From positions 3,534,001 to 3,598,000 of the forward strand of contig NZ_CP047385.1 of the NCBI RefSeq assembly GCF_000807775.2: DNA of 64,000 nucleotides. The letters run 5' to 3'. The position numbers and the translations under genes were made by a program. This document shows positions 1 to 8,094 of the stretch, in pieces. Under the pieces are notes generated by a model. The model worked only from the letters and a program-made list of their open reading frames with translations, had not been told where the DNA came from and did no database searches. How positions within the stretch are numbered: position 1 is the stretch's first letter; every line of letters starts with the position of its first letter. This stretch comes from Pandoraea fibrosis (lineage in GTDB: Bacteria > Pseudomonadota > Gammaproteobacteria > Burkholderiales > Burkholderiaceae).

Positions 1-1053
1 CAGTCCGATACCGGGGGCATCGCTGACGCAGAACGTGTGACCATCACGGATCGACGACAGATCAATCAGCCAGGCTGCCGGGTCGACGTACAGATATTCC
101 ACCTGCATCGTGTCGCGGAAGGCCGTAGCGAGGTGCAGCGTCGCGAGGAAGCCCGGACCGAAGTAGGGGCTGTGCGGGAGCACGCCAAGCTTGGCCTCGC
201 GAGCGATGCCCATGATCTCGACGAACTCGGTGATGCCGCCGACCTTGCTCACGCTCGGTTGCAGATAGTCCACGGCGCCCGCCGCAGCGGCCTGGCGGAA
301 TTGCATGGCCGTGCACCAGTTCTCGCCAGCCGCGAGCGGTACACCCGGGCCGCGAAGGCTGGCCAGCGTGGCGAAGTCTTCCGGCGGGAAGATCGGCTCT
401 TCCAGCCATTCGATGCCGCCCAGCGCATTGAGACGTTGCAGATTGGCACGGGTCGTCTCCGCATCCCAGGCGCAGTTCACGTCGACGGAAATCGACGCGC
501 GGCCATTGACCGTTGCATGGCAGGCCTCGATCACCGGCATGGCGATCTCGTGCAGCTTGATATTGCGGAAACCTTCGGCGAGCGCGCGCTCGCAGACCGT
601 CGCTGCCACTTCCGGATGGCCATAGCGCGTCATGCTCGCGTACGTGGTGAGCGTGGCGGGCGCTTCGCCGCCCAGCAGCCGGTACAGCGGCACGCCGGCA
701 CGTTTGGCTTTCAGATCCCACAACGCCATGTCGACGCCGGAAATCGCGAACATCGTGATGCCATAGCGCCCGAAGATATGCAGCAGCTTTTGCGTCTGCC
801 GGGTCCAGGCCTCGACCGATTCAACCGTCGCGCCCTCGAGCAGCGGCTTGATGCGCGTCTCGATCACGCTGCGCGTGGCCTCGGGAACGAAGTAACCGAA
901 GCCTTCGCCCCAGCCGACGTTGCCGTCGGTATCTTCCACCCGGACCAGCACGGTCTCGAACGACCGCCAGGCCGACGGCGTGATGCCGAGCCCGGCGCCG
1001 CCGTCGTCGAACGGAATCTCGACGATGCGTGTCTGCAATGATTTGATTTTCAC
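1..1053 (-). CDS. Mandelate racemase/muconate lactonizing enzyme family protein (partial, C-terminus off window)
   Basis: An enolase-superfamily enzyme that abstracts a proton alpha to a carboxylate; here it probably acts on a sugar acid or aldarolactone. The frame is open for 351 codons and runs off the left edge. It carries an N-terminal capping domain and barrel motifs SVDVN (metal Asp), WLEEPI (metal Glu), AGEN (metal Glu), the SVSKVGG strand and a PHSPYFGPG loop. The GTG start overlaps the TGA of the upstream dehydrogenase (GTGA), so the two are translationally coupled. Neighbouring uronate-dehydrogenase-like and ketoglutarate-semialdehyde dehydrogenase genes suggest galactarolactone cycloisomerase or aldarate dehydratase activity. 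Family assignment is secure; the substrate is inference. Confidence 0.9.
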   Translation of the reverse strand, partial: MKIKSLQTRIVEIPFDDGGAGLGITPSAWRSFETVLVRVEDTDGNVGWGEGFGYFVPEATRSVIETRIKPLLEGATVESVEAWTRQTQKLLHIFGRYGITMFAISGVDMALWDLKAKRAGVPLYRLLGGEAPATLTTYASMTRYGHPEVAATVCERALAEGFRNIKLHEIAMPVIEACHATVNGRASISVDVNCAWDAETTRANLQRLNALGGIEWLEEPIFPPEDFATLASLRGPGVPLAAGENWCTAMQFRQAAAAGAVDYLQPSVSKVGGITEFVEIMGIAREAKLGVLPHSPYFGPGFLATLHLATAFRDTMQVEYLYVDPAAWLIDLSSIRDGHTFCVSDAPGIGL

Positions 1054-1850
1054 GACGGCACCCCGACCACCAGCGGCTTCGGCACATACGGCCCGCCCAC
1101 ATGATCGGGGCCGCTCGAGGCCGGCATCTGCGCGCGCGGCACAAATTCGGGCGACAGGTTGTCGCTGGCATCGTCCTGCGGCACGTAGCCCAGCTCGACG
1201 GCGCGACGGTTCTCGAAGAACGGGGCGGGACAGCGCGACACGCCGTAGACCACGTCTGCGCCGATATCGGCATGCTCCAGCCCGATGCGAACGAGCTGGG
1301 CCATGTCGCGTCCGCTCACCCAGATATGCTGACGGCGGCCATCGGCCACTTTCAGATCGGCATTGCCGATGCGGATCGACAGGCTCTTGATGCCGTGACG
1401 ATGCGAGTACAACGCACAAGCCGCCTCGCCGAAGACCTTGCTCAGGGCATAGAAGCCATCGGGCGCGACCGGGGCGTCGTCACCCGCAAAGCCGTCGATG
1501 CGATGGTGGCCGACGGTGTGGTGGCTGCTGGCGAAGATGAAACGCGAAATGCCGAATTCCCGGCAGGCGTCGAGCAGATAGAGCTGCGCGCGGTAGTTGG
1601 CGTCGAGCGTGGCTTCGAACGTGATGTCGAGGCTGTAGCTGCACGCCAGATGCAGGATGCCGTCGACGCCTTGCGCGGCGCGACGCACGGTATCGGCTTC
1701 GGTGATGTCACCGACGATCACGCTTTCGTTTTCCGCGAGATCGAGCGGTTCGCGCAGGTCCATCAGGCGCAGATGATAATGCTCGCGCAGCCACGGCCGT
1801 ACACGGGCCGCCACGCCACCGGCAGCGCCGGTCACCAGCAGGGTTTTCAT
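1050..1850 (-). CDS. NAD-dependent epimerase/dehydratase family, uronate-dehydrogenase-like
   Basis: An extended short-chain dehydrogenase of 266 residues, the usual size for uronate dehydrogenases. It starts with a Rossmann motif variant (VTGAAGGVA near residue 6) and contains VGDITEAD for the adenine pocket, FASSHHTVG carrying the catalytic Ser region, and YALSKVFGE with the YxxxK catalytic pair near residue 136. Uronate dehydrogenase oxidises a hexuronate to an aldarolactone, which fits the enolase-superfamily gene that follows with a 4-bp overlap and the semialdehyde dehydrogenase upstream. An AGGAAA ribosome site sits about 10 nt before the ATG. Other sugar dehydrogenases of this fold cannot be excluded. 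Confidence 0.85.
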   Translation of the reverse strand: MKTLLVTGAAGGVAARVRPWLREHYHLRLMDLREPLDLAENESVIVGDITEADTVRRAAQGVDGILHLACSYSLDITFEATLDANYRAQLYLLDACREFGISRFIFASSHHTVGHHRIDGFAGDDAPVAPDGFYALSKVFGEAACALYSHRHGIKSLSIRIGNADLKVADGRRQHIWVSGRDMAQLVRIGLEHADIGADVVYGVSRCPAPFFENRRAVELGYVPQDDASDNLSPEFVPRAQMPASSGPDHVGGPYVPKPLVVGVPS

Positions 1851-1989
1851 GTGAGGTGTTTCCTTTCAGACAACGCTTTCGTTCTGTACACGGCCTCGTG
1901 CTTTGCCGGGGCGTGCAGTCTCCATGCCATGACGGCCGGCCGCGGCCCTACTGTAACGCGAAGGCGATCGCCGGCCGTCAATCTCCGAT

Positions 1990-2286
1990 TCAGGCCGTCG
2001 TGTAGTCGACTGCCACCCACTCGAAGTAGGGTTTGAGGTCTGCCACCAGCGCCTGATGCGCCGGGTGCGGCAGATAGCGGGCTACCGCATCGGCGTCGTC
2101 AAACACCGACTCCAGCAGGTAGTCCCAGCAAATCGGACGATCTAGTTCGTTCGCCGACACACGCCATTCACGCACGAAATCGATCTCGCGCTCGAGGTTG
2201 CGCATGCGAACGATCAGCGCCTGCTCGCGTTCGAGATCCTTCTCGATGTGCGGATGGCGGCGGAACATCACGACGTGTTTCATCAT
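1990..2286 (-). CDS. Dabb (stress-responsive alpha/beta barrel) domain protein
   Basis: A 98-residue single-domain protein beginning MMKHVVMFRR, the typical opening of the Dabb/EthD-like dimeric barrel family. The body contains WRVSANELDRPICWDYLLES and ends YFEWVAVDYTTA. The ATG overlaps the stop of the aldehyde dehydrogenase (ATGATGA), so it belongs to the same mRNA. An upstream reading extension exists to 2442 but is antisense-like sequence without family similarity, so the short start is preferred. Relatives sit in sugar-acid and aromatic catabolic operons with poorly defined roles, so no function is assigned. Confidence 0.8.
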   Translation of the reverse strand: MMKHVVMFRRHPHIEKDLEREQALIVRMRNLEREIDFVREWRVSANELDRPICWDYLLESVFDDADAVARYLPHPAHQALVADLKPYFEWVAVDYTTA

Positions 2287-3725
2287 GCCGGCAGCCCTCC
2301 ACGACGGGCGTCGAGATACCAGTCCGGCGCGTCCTGCAGGGCCACGGGACGCAGGAAACGCTCGATGGCCGCATAGCCGACCGACGTCGACTGCGGGTGC
2401 GTCGATGCGGGCCACGGGCCGCCATGCTGTTGCGCGTGGCACACGGCAACCCCCGTCGGGACGCCGCCGAACAACACGCGTCCGCCGATCTGCTCAGCCG
2501 CTGCGGCCAGTGCACGGTGCTGCGCCGTGTCGTCGAGCGCGCCCCAGAGCGTGACGGTCAGCGTGCCTTCGACCGCGGCGAGCACGCGCAGCAGGTCGTC
2601 ATGTGACTTGACGCGCACCACCAGGGCGGCGGGGCCGAACATCTCCTCGCGCAGCGCGGGCTGGGCCAGGAAGGCGTCGGCATCGATCTCGTACAGGCGC
2701 GGGGCCGGCGTCGCGGTATCGGCGCCGGTGCTCGGCGCCAGTCGGGTGCGCACACCCGTTTGCGAGGCAACGTGGGCGCTGGCGGCTTCAAACCCGCTGC
2801 GTATGGCGGGCGTGAGCATGCGGTGCGGGGTCTGGCTGGCCAGCGCGGCGGCCAGGTCGACGACGAACTGTTCACCTTCCTTGTCGTCCGACACGAGCAG
2901 CAGGCCCGGGCTCGTGCAGAACTGACCGCAGCCCATCGTGATGGAAGCGGCCAATGCCTTGGCCGGGGCCTCGGTGCCATCGGCCAGGGCGGCGGGCAAC
3001 ACGACCAGCGGGTTGATGGAGCCCAGCTCGCCGAAGAACGGGATCGGTCGCACACGTGCATTGGCGGCGCGCCAAAGGGCTACGCCGCCCTGATAGGAAC
3101 CGGTGAAGGCGACCGCAGAGACGACCGGGTGGCTCACCAGATGGGTGCCGCCTTCGCGCGAGGTCTGGCCGACGAAGGTCAGCACGCCTTCGGGCAGGCC
3201 TTGTGCGCGCACGACGTCGGCCGCCAGCGCAAACACGCGGCGCGACAGTTCCGGGTGGCCGGCGTGCGGCTTGACGATGACGACGCAACCGGCGGCCAGT
3301 GCCGCGGCCGTATCGCCGCCGAGCACCGAGAAGGCGAACGGGAAGTTGCTGGCGGAGAACATCGCCACGGGCCCCAGCGGTGCGAACACGCGGGTGAGGT
3401 GCGGGCGACCGGCGGGCGGTGCGCCGGCGACGGCCGCATCGTCAATCTGATGGAACGGTACGCCCCGCTCGACATCGTCGGCAAAGCCGCGCAGTTGATA
3501 GGCAGTGCGGGCGAGTTCGCCCGTCAGGCGGGCCGTACCGAGACCGCTCTCTTCGTCGGCGAGGGCGATCAGGGCAGGGGCTTGCGCTTCGAGCGCGTCG
3601 GCCAGTCCGCGCAGCAGTCGTGCGCGGGTCGACGCGTTCGAGGCGCCATACACCGGCTGGGCGGCGTCGGCGAGTGCGACAGCGTGATCGATGGGCGCGA
3701 AGGCGCCGTTATCCAGTTGGCTCAC
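2283..3725 (-). CDS. Aldehyde dehydrogenase, 2,5-dioxovalerate (ketoglutarate semialdehyde) dehydrogenase type
   Basis: A 480-residue NAD(P)-dependent aldehyde dehydrogenase, the last step (2,5-dioxovalerate to 2-oxoglutarate) of oxidative hexuronate and pentose routes. It shows SASNFPFAFSVLGGDTAAAL, the VKPHAGHPE cofactor strand, the FTGSYQGG loop, the ELGSINP motif with the general base Glu, and MGCGQFCTSPG with the nucleophilic Cys. These are hallmarks of the KGSADH subgroup rather than generic betaine-type enzymes. The GTG start overlaps the preceding TGA (GTGA); a longer frame to 4373 is antisense to the SnoaL gene and rejected. Coupled translation with both neighbours supports one operon. 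Confidence 0.9.
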   Translation of the reverse strand: MSQLDNGAFAPIDHAVALADAAQPVYGASNASTRARLLRGLADALEAQAPALIALADEESGLGTARLTGELARTAYQLRGFADDVERGVPFHQIDDAAVAGAPPAGRPHLTRVFAPLGPVAMFSASNFPFAFSVLGGDTAAALAAGCVVIVKPHAGHPELSRRVFALAADVVRAQGLPEGVLTFVGQTSREGGTHLVSHPVVSAVAFTGSYQGGVALWRAANARVRPIPFFGELGSINPLVVLPAALADGTEAPAKALAASITMGCGQFCTSPGLLLVSDDKEGEQFVVDLAAALASQTPHRMLTPAIRSGFEAASAHVASQTGVRTRLAPSTGADTATPAPRLYEIDADAFLAQPALREEMFGPAALVVRVKSHDDLLRVLAAVEGTLTVTLWGALDDTAQHRALAAAAEQIGGRVLFGGVPTGVAVCHAQQHGGPWPASTHPQSTSVGYAAIERFLRPVALQDAPDWYLDARRGGLPA

Positions 3726-4174
3726 GATTGCGGCTCCAGATGGTAGCCGCGGCCACGGTAGTCGAAGGCGACCAGCTCGTTGATGGCCACCGACTTGTCG
3801 GCCGGCGATGCGTAATAGGCGCGAATTTCCTTGATGCGACAGGTGTCGGCGTCGAACACGTACCACTCGTCGCCGCGCAGTGCCGTGCCTTGCCTGGACT
3901 TCCAGTGCGTCCATTCGATGACGGCTTCGTGGGAGTCGTGCGAGACAAGAATCTTCTCGATGGTCCACTGCGAGCCCAGTTCGGCCACGCACCATTGCCA
4001 CTTGCGGGCGATGGTGCCGGCGCCAACCCACGGCACCTCCGGCAGGCCGGCCGGGAAGTAGTGAACGGCGTCGGGCGTGAAGCACGAGACGAGCTTGTCG
4101 TAGTCGGCTTCGTTGCAAGCGTCGAAGTAGCGGCGAATCAGCGCCGCATATGCTGCTTGGTCGATGTTTGCCAT
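3722..4174 (-). CDS. SnoaL-like nuclear-transport-factor-2 fold protein
   Basis: A 150-residue protein of the SnoaL/NTF2-like alpha-beta cone fold, recognisable from the N-terminal helix (AALIRRYFDACNEADYDKL), the FTPDAVHYFPAG strand and a TIEKILVSHDSHEAVIEWTH sheet ending near YYASPAD. Members are isomerases, dehydratases or hydrolases, or lack a known activity. The ATG at 4174 has an AGGAG site 10-12 nt upstream. It is the first gene of the SnoaL-KGSADH-Dabb unit, and an IclR-type palindrome lies about 120 bp upstream (4294-4310). Its exact contribution to sugar-acid breakdown is unknown. Confidence 0.8.
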   Translation of the reverse strand: MANIDQAAYAALIRRYFDACNEADYDKLVSCFTPDAVHYFPAGLPEVPWVGAGTIARKWQWCVAELGSQWTIEKILVSHDSHEAVIEWTHWKSRQGTALRGDEWYVFDADTCRIKEIRAYYASPADKSVAINELVAFDYRGRGYHLEPQS

Positions 4175-4293
4175 CGAGGGGGTCTCCTGGGTGGGCGCGC
4201 GACGCACCTGTGCCGCGCGCATGGGAACACGTCGTGAGTGTAGAAGCCGCATCGTCGGGTGTCGGCCTCCCCAAGAGGCGCGGCATCCACTCA

Positions 4294-4310
4294 GTTCCAG
4301 CATCTGGGAC
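4294..4310. promoter_or_regulatory. Candidate IclR-family operator, copy 3
   Basis: GTTCCAGCATCTGGGAC is a palindrome with 5-bp arms and a 5-bp spacer. It matches the site at 7015-7031 (read on the minus strand, GTTCCAACATGTGGGAC) at 15 of 17 positions. It lies in the 174-bp spacer upstream of the SnoaL-KGSADH-Dabb unit. Confidence 0.6.
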
Positions 4311-4348
4311 CCTTTGCGGCACGAGGTACGCGGACGTGATTTCCCGCC

Positions 4349-5248
4349 TTATGGGCGCGGTGCGGCCACCCATTGCAACCGGGTCGTGGCCTGTGCCGAC
4401 TCACCAGGCCCCAGCACCAGCATTCCCGTTTCAGTTTCGCCTTGTGCGGCCAAATTGAAGCCGTTGGCCACGTGGCTGACCGGCTCGACGCAAAGATAGG
4501 GCGCGCCGCGCGGCACGAAAGCGATCAGATGGGTCAGCGGCGCGTCGGCGTGCATGGCGAGGTGTCCCGAATGGCGGGATACGATGGCCGGGCCGGTCCA
4601 TTCGCTCGCATAGATGACGCAGTCGGCGGTTTGCCAGTCGGCGGCGCCGAGTTCGGTGGGGGCGCTCTGCTGCTGCCGTGCGCCGGTAGGCACGAACTTG
4701 TCGTCGAGCTGCCAGTGGGTGGATGCGTCGAAGCGGATGCCGGCGTGGTCATCGGCCACCAGAAACGGATGCCATCCAAGACCGGCCGGCATCGGCCTGG
4801 TGTCGGCGTTACGTACCGAGAGGTCGACGTGCAACGTAGCGCCGTCGAGGCGGTAGCCGAGGCTGGCATCGAAGGCCCACGGCCAGTGTTCGCCGTCATA
4901 GTGCAGCGTCAGTATGGCGTGCGTAGCGTCATGTGACTCGACCTCCCATGCACACAGATGGCTGTTGCCGTGCAGGGCGTTCGGCAGATCGAGCGGGTGC
5001 GGCGGCAGGTCGTGCGTCGCGCCGTCGAAACGGAGCCGGGCGCCAGCGATGCGGTTGGAGTACGGGATCAGCGGATAGGCGCCGGCTTTGGGCCAACCGT
5101 GCGCGGGCGCTTCCCATCGGTCCAGTGGCACGATCAGGTCGGTGCCGTTGGCGACGGTGCGCAGATGCGTCAGTCGGCCGCCAAGTTGCGGGGCGATGCG
5201 CGCGTACAGCACATCGTTGGAAAGCGTAAGGCGAAATGCGTCGTTCAT
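4349..5248 (-). CDS. Aldose 1-epimerase family protein
   Basis: A 299-residue beta-sandwich mutarotase of the galactose mutarotase-like superfamily. Visible landmarks are LGGRLTHLRTVANG near the start, YPLIPYSNRIAGARL (substrate-pocket Asn-Arg), LPNALHGNSHLCAWEV (catalytic His region), GLGWHPFLVADD and a C-terminal LCVEPVSHVANGFN carrying the catalytic Glu. It probably speeds anomer interconversion of the sugar or uronic acid feeding the pathway. ATG at 5248 is chosen because the alignable sequence begins MNDAFRLTLSND; upstream residues are low-complexity. Same strand and order as the other catabolic genes, 77 bp after the regulator gene. Confidence 0.88.
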   Translation of the reverse strand: MNDAFRLTLSNDVLYARIAPQLGGRLTHLRTVANGTDLIVPLDRWEAPAHGWPKAGAYPLIPYSNRIAGARLRFDGATHDLPPHPLDLPNALHGNSHLCAWEVESHDATHAILTLHYDGEHWPWAFDASLGYRLDGATLHVDLSVRNADTRPMPAGLGWHPFLVADDHAGIRFDASTHWQLDDKFVPTGARQQQSAPTELGAADWQTADCVIYASEWTGPAIVSRHSGHLAMHADAPLTHLIAFVPRGAPYLCVEPVSHVANGFNLAAQGETETGMLVLGPGESAQATTRLQWVAAPRP

Positions 5249-5325
5249 GAGCGAGGCCAGGCGGATAAGCGGGGAGGATTTCGACCGGCGCAGCGGCGTG
5301 GCCAACGGCGGTCAGGCAAGCGGTG

Positions 5326-6909
5326 TCAGGTGTCGATCCGCAGGCGCAGCAGCCTGCCGGACAGCGGTGCGCTCGCCAGCGATTCGATCGGCTGGTGATT
5401 GCGGTCGCTGGTGATGAACAGCGAGGCGTCGGTGTCGCTGCGCACGAAGGCGAGGCCGGTCGGGGCGGCGACGGGCAGGCTGACGATGCGATCGACGGCC
5501 CCGTCGGCGTTGAAGCGCATCAGGCTCCAGCCATCGCGCAAGGCGACCCAGATGCCGTCGCGATCGTCCAGCGCAATGCCGCACAGCCGGCCGGAGCCGG
5601 GTGTCATCGAGGCGAAGCGGCGTACGTTGCTGCTACTGCGCTGCAGGGTGTAGATCGCACCGGCCGACGAGCTGATGACGTAGGCGGTCGTGCCGTCGGC
5701 AGACCAGGCCATGGCGTCAATGGTCTGCTGGAACGGCCAGCGCGCCTCAAAGCGTTGTGCAGCGTTGATGAACCCGAGATGGCCGGCGCCGTCGCGTTGC
5801 AGCCATGCCCAGGTCATGCCTTGAGCGTCGGTACACAGCAGCTTCATGGCGGGGTCGTTCCAGGCGCTGACGCCTTCCTGCGTCGATACGCTGCCGTCCG
5901 CCGCGATGTGCAGGCAACGAGCTTCCTGAGTGACGAGCAGCCCTTCCGGTCGCAGTTGCATGCCGGTGATCGGGCCGTCCAGTTGGGCGACGATGCGGTT
6001 GTGGGTGCCGTCGAATGCGTACACCGCAGGCGCCAGCGTATCTGCCCAATACAGCGAGTTCTGTGCCGACGCCCAGAGCGGGAAGGCGCCGTGGAAGGCC
6101 CAGCGATCGCCGGCGGGGGTGACTTCCTCCTGTTCCGGCGCGACGCGCGGCGCTTCGAGTTGCGCGCCGACGCGTCGCGCGGCTTCGGCGAGTTCCGGGC
6201 CGAGCAGTTCCAGCCGCTGCATCGACATCCGGTAAGCCGGGCCGGCCACGCTCAGCGCGCCACGAACCCGACCTGCCATGTCGACGACCGGCGCGGCGAC
6301 GCAGCGCACGCCCAGCACGATCTCCTCGTCGTCGATGGCGTAGCCGCGTGCCGAGGTGATGCGCAATTCGACCTGCAGCCGACGCCGATCGGTGATGGTG
6401 CGCGGCGTGAGCGCCGTCATGGTAACGCTGCGCAGCAGGGCGTCGCGTTCCTCACGGGACATGCGCGAGAGGATGGCCTTGCCTTGGCCGGTGCAGTACA
6501 CGGGCTTGCTGCGCCCGAGTGCGGCCGAGGAGCGTTGGGAATGCGCGCCGTCGCAACGTTCGAGCGAAATGACCTCGTTGCCGTCGAGTGCTGCCAGGTA
6601 GGTGGTCTCGCCGGTCAGGTCCCGTAGCGCACGTAGTTCCGGCGTGGCGGCGGCGACCAGGTCCGGCATGAGATAGGAGTTGCGCACGAGTTCCAGATAG
6701 CGGAACCCCAGGCGATAGACGCGGTGACTGGCGTCGCGTCGCAGCAGGCCGTGTTCGATCAGTGTTGCGAGAATGCGGTAGAGCGTTGTTTTGGGAAGTC
6801 CTGCGAGCTCGAGCAACTCGGCATTCGTCATGCCCTGAGGGGATGCGCCGACCAATTCGAGCACCGTCAGGGCCTTGCCCAGCGATGCGGTTCCGTCTCC
6901 GATTGCCAC
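5326..6909 (-). CDS. IclR-type transcriptional regulator fused to an SMP-30/gluconolactonase-like beta-propeller
   Basis: A 527-residue fusion. Residues 8-70 form the IclR winged helix (TNAELLELAGLPKTTLYRIL), about 80-250 the IclR effector domain (YCTGQGKAILSRM, ARGYAIDDEEIVLGVRCVAA). Residues 265-520 are an SMP-30/regucalcin-type propeller. Compared with active lactonases, the metal ligands are replaced: GEGP is GAFP (274-277), the NG(L) Asn is Asp at 398, and the PDG Asp is Cys at 443. I infer a retired lactonase used for ligand sensing. The GTG start follows AAGGTGG, and that ribosome site lies inside a palindromic operator (6912-6926), suggesting autoregulation. It heads the catabolic operon and is divergent from the RraA-like gene. 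Confidence 0.9.
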   Translation of the reverse strand: MAIGDGTASLGKALTVLELVGASPQGMTNAELLELAGLPKTTLYRILATLIEHGLLRRDASHRVYRLGFRYLELVRNSYLMPDLVAAATPELRALRDLTGETTYLAALDGNEVISLERCDGAHSQRSSAALGRSKPVYCTGQGKAILSRMSREERDALLRSVTMTALTPRTITDRRRLQVELRITSARGYAIDDEEIVLGVRCVAAPVVDMAGRVRGALSVAGPAYRMSMQRLELLGPELAEAARRVGAQLEAPRVAPEQEEVTPAGDRWAFHGAFPLWASAQNSLYWADTLAPAVYAFDGTHNRIVAQLDGPITGMQLRPEGLLVTQEARCLHIAADGSVSTQEGVSAWNDPAMKLLCTDAQGMTWAWLQRDGAGHLGFINAAQRFEARWPFQQTIDAMAWSADGTTAYVISSSAGAIYTLQRSSSNVRRFASMTPGSGRLCGIALDDRDGIWVALRDGWSLMRFNADGAVDRIVSLPVAAPTGLAFVRSDTDASLFITSDRNHQPIESLASAPLSGRLLRLRIDT

Positions 6910-6911
6910 TT

Positions 6912-6926
6912 TTCCACCTTTTGGAA
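6912..6926. promoter_or_regulatory. Candidate IclR-family operator, copy 1 (autoregulatory)
   Basis: TTCCACCTTTTGGAA has perfect 5-bp inverted arms around a 5-bp spacer, the geometry expected for IclR-family dimers. It begins three bases upstream of the GTG start codon of the IclR fusion and covers its Shine-Dalgarno sequence, so bound protein would block initiation. Confidence 0.65.
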
Positions 6927-7014
6927 TTCAAGCGCCGCGTGCGGCGCGGGTGTCGTTTTTTGATGATTACTTTAGCAGTAGGATCGATTCCATCGCGACG
7001 TCACTGTCGCGGAA

Positions 7015-7031
7015 GTCCCACATGTTGGAAC
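7015..7031. promoter_or_regulatory. Candidate IclR-family operator, copy 2
   Basis: GTCCCACATGTTGGAAC, arms inverted with one mismatch and the same 5-bp spacer as copy 1. It lies 36-52 bp upstream of the RraA-like gene start, a promoter-proximal position in the divergent spacer. Confidence 0.6.
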
Positions 7032-7066
7032 TTTGGCTGATTTATTTTTATTGACAGGGAATTGAC

Positions 7067-7861
7067 GTGACCATCCACCAATATTCGGACGGACTCGACC
7101 GCGAGATCGATCGCGGCGTGCATGTGAGTGACGAGACGCTGGCGCGCCTGGCGAAGGTCAGCAGCGGGTCGCTGACGACGCAGCTCTTCAAGCGGGGCTT
7201 TCGTCAGCCGGCGCTGGTGGGATTGCGCGCGCTGAACCATGAGGTCAAGCCGTTTGCCGGGCGGGCGTACACGATGCGCTTCATTCCGGCGCGAGAGGAC
7301 ATCGACACCTACGGCACGATGACCACCAAGCCGAACGGCGACAACCTTCAGTGGCAGGGTGTGGAGCAGGTGCGTGAGGGGGATGTGCTGGTGATCGACA
7401 GCCGCGACGATCCTCGTGCGGCGTCGGCGGGCAATATTTTGGTGACGCGTCTGTTGGCGCGCGGTGCGCGTGCGATCGTCACCGACGGTGCGTTGCGGGA
7501 CGGCTCGGAAATCGCGGCGATGTCGCTGCCGGCGTATGCGCGTGAAGTGACGGCGACGACGCGCATTTCGTATCATCACGTGGCGGATCTGCAGGTGCCG
7601 ATCGGGTGTGCGGGTGTCGCGGTGTATCCCGGCGATGTGATCGTCGGTGACAAGGATGGTCTGACCGTCGTGCCGGCGCATCTGGCCGAAGAGTTGGCTG
7701 AAATCTGCGAGAAGCAGGACGACATCGAGCACTACCTGGCGATGCGCATTGCGGGTGGCGAGCCGCTGTGGGGCGTGTATCCGCCGAGCCAGCAGTCGTA
7801 TGCCGACTATGAAGCGTGGGTGGCCGCCGGACGTCCGGCACTGGAGAAGAAGTTCGGTTAA
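7067..7861 (+). CDS. RraA-like / HMG-aldolase family protein
   Basis: A 264-residue member of the RraA/4-hydroxy-4-methyl-2-oxoglutarate aldolase family. The core includes LVIDSRDDPRAASAGNILVT, ARGARAIVTDGALRDG (the GGxxRD-like turn with catalytic Arg-Asp) and the PGDVIVGDKDGLTVVPAH segment typical of the group. Enzymatic relatives are divalent-metal lyases acting on oxo-acids, often inside sugar-acid operons; true RraA is an RNase E inhibitor of about 160 residues. The larger size and context favour a catabolic lyase. GTG start with AGGGA about 8 nt upstream. Divergent from the IclR fusion and probably controlled by it; a hairpin terminator follows. Confidence 0.85.
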   Translation: MTIHQYSDGLDREIDRGVHVSDETLARLAKVSSGSLTTQLFKRGFRQPALVGLRALNHEVKPFAGRAYTMRFIPAREDIDTYGTMTTKPNGDNLQWQGVEQVREGDVLVIDSRDDPRAASAGNILVTRLLARGARAIVTDGALRDGSEIAAMSLPAYAREVTATTRISYHHVADLQVPIGCAGVAVYPGDVIVGDKDGLTVVPAHLAEELAEICEKQDDIEHYLAMRIAGGEPLWGVYPPSQQSYADYEAWVAAGRPALEKKFG

Positions 7862-7907
7862 GTCGGCGCCGACGGAAAACGTCCGCAGTCGCGATGGCAG
7901 GGAAAGA

Positions 7908-7938
7908 GGCCGGAACCCTTCAAGGGGCCGGCCGTTTT
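7908..7938 (+). terminator. Rho-independent terminator after the RraA-like gene
   Basis: GGCCGG pairs with CCGGCC around a CCC/GGG inner stem and short loop, followed by TTTT. It lies 47 bp after the stop codon. Confidence 0.7.
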
Positions 7939-7987
7939 ACGTTCCCAGTTTACCGCGCACGCTTATCCGACGTTACGTTTCATTTAA

Positions 7988-8003
7988 CATAATGTACATT
8001 ATG
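7988..8003. repeat. 16-bp perfect palindrome in a convergent intergenic region
   Basis: CATAATGTACATTATG is exactly self-complementary. It lies after the RraA terminator and before the 3' end of the convergent lipocalin-like gene, so it is not near the promoter of either annotated gene. A 38-codon frame (7993-8108) starts inside it but I cannot support it as a gene. Confidence 0.6.
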
Positions 8004-8094
8004 CGAATAATGGCGATCCTGACGTGTCTGGAAGCCGCCGGATATGCGTGTCATAACGGGGTGGCGTATCCGTCGGTACCTGGCACCGGAAAAC

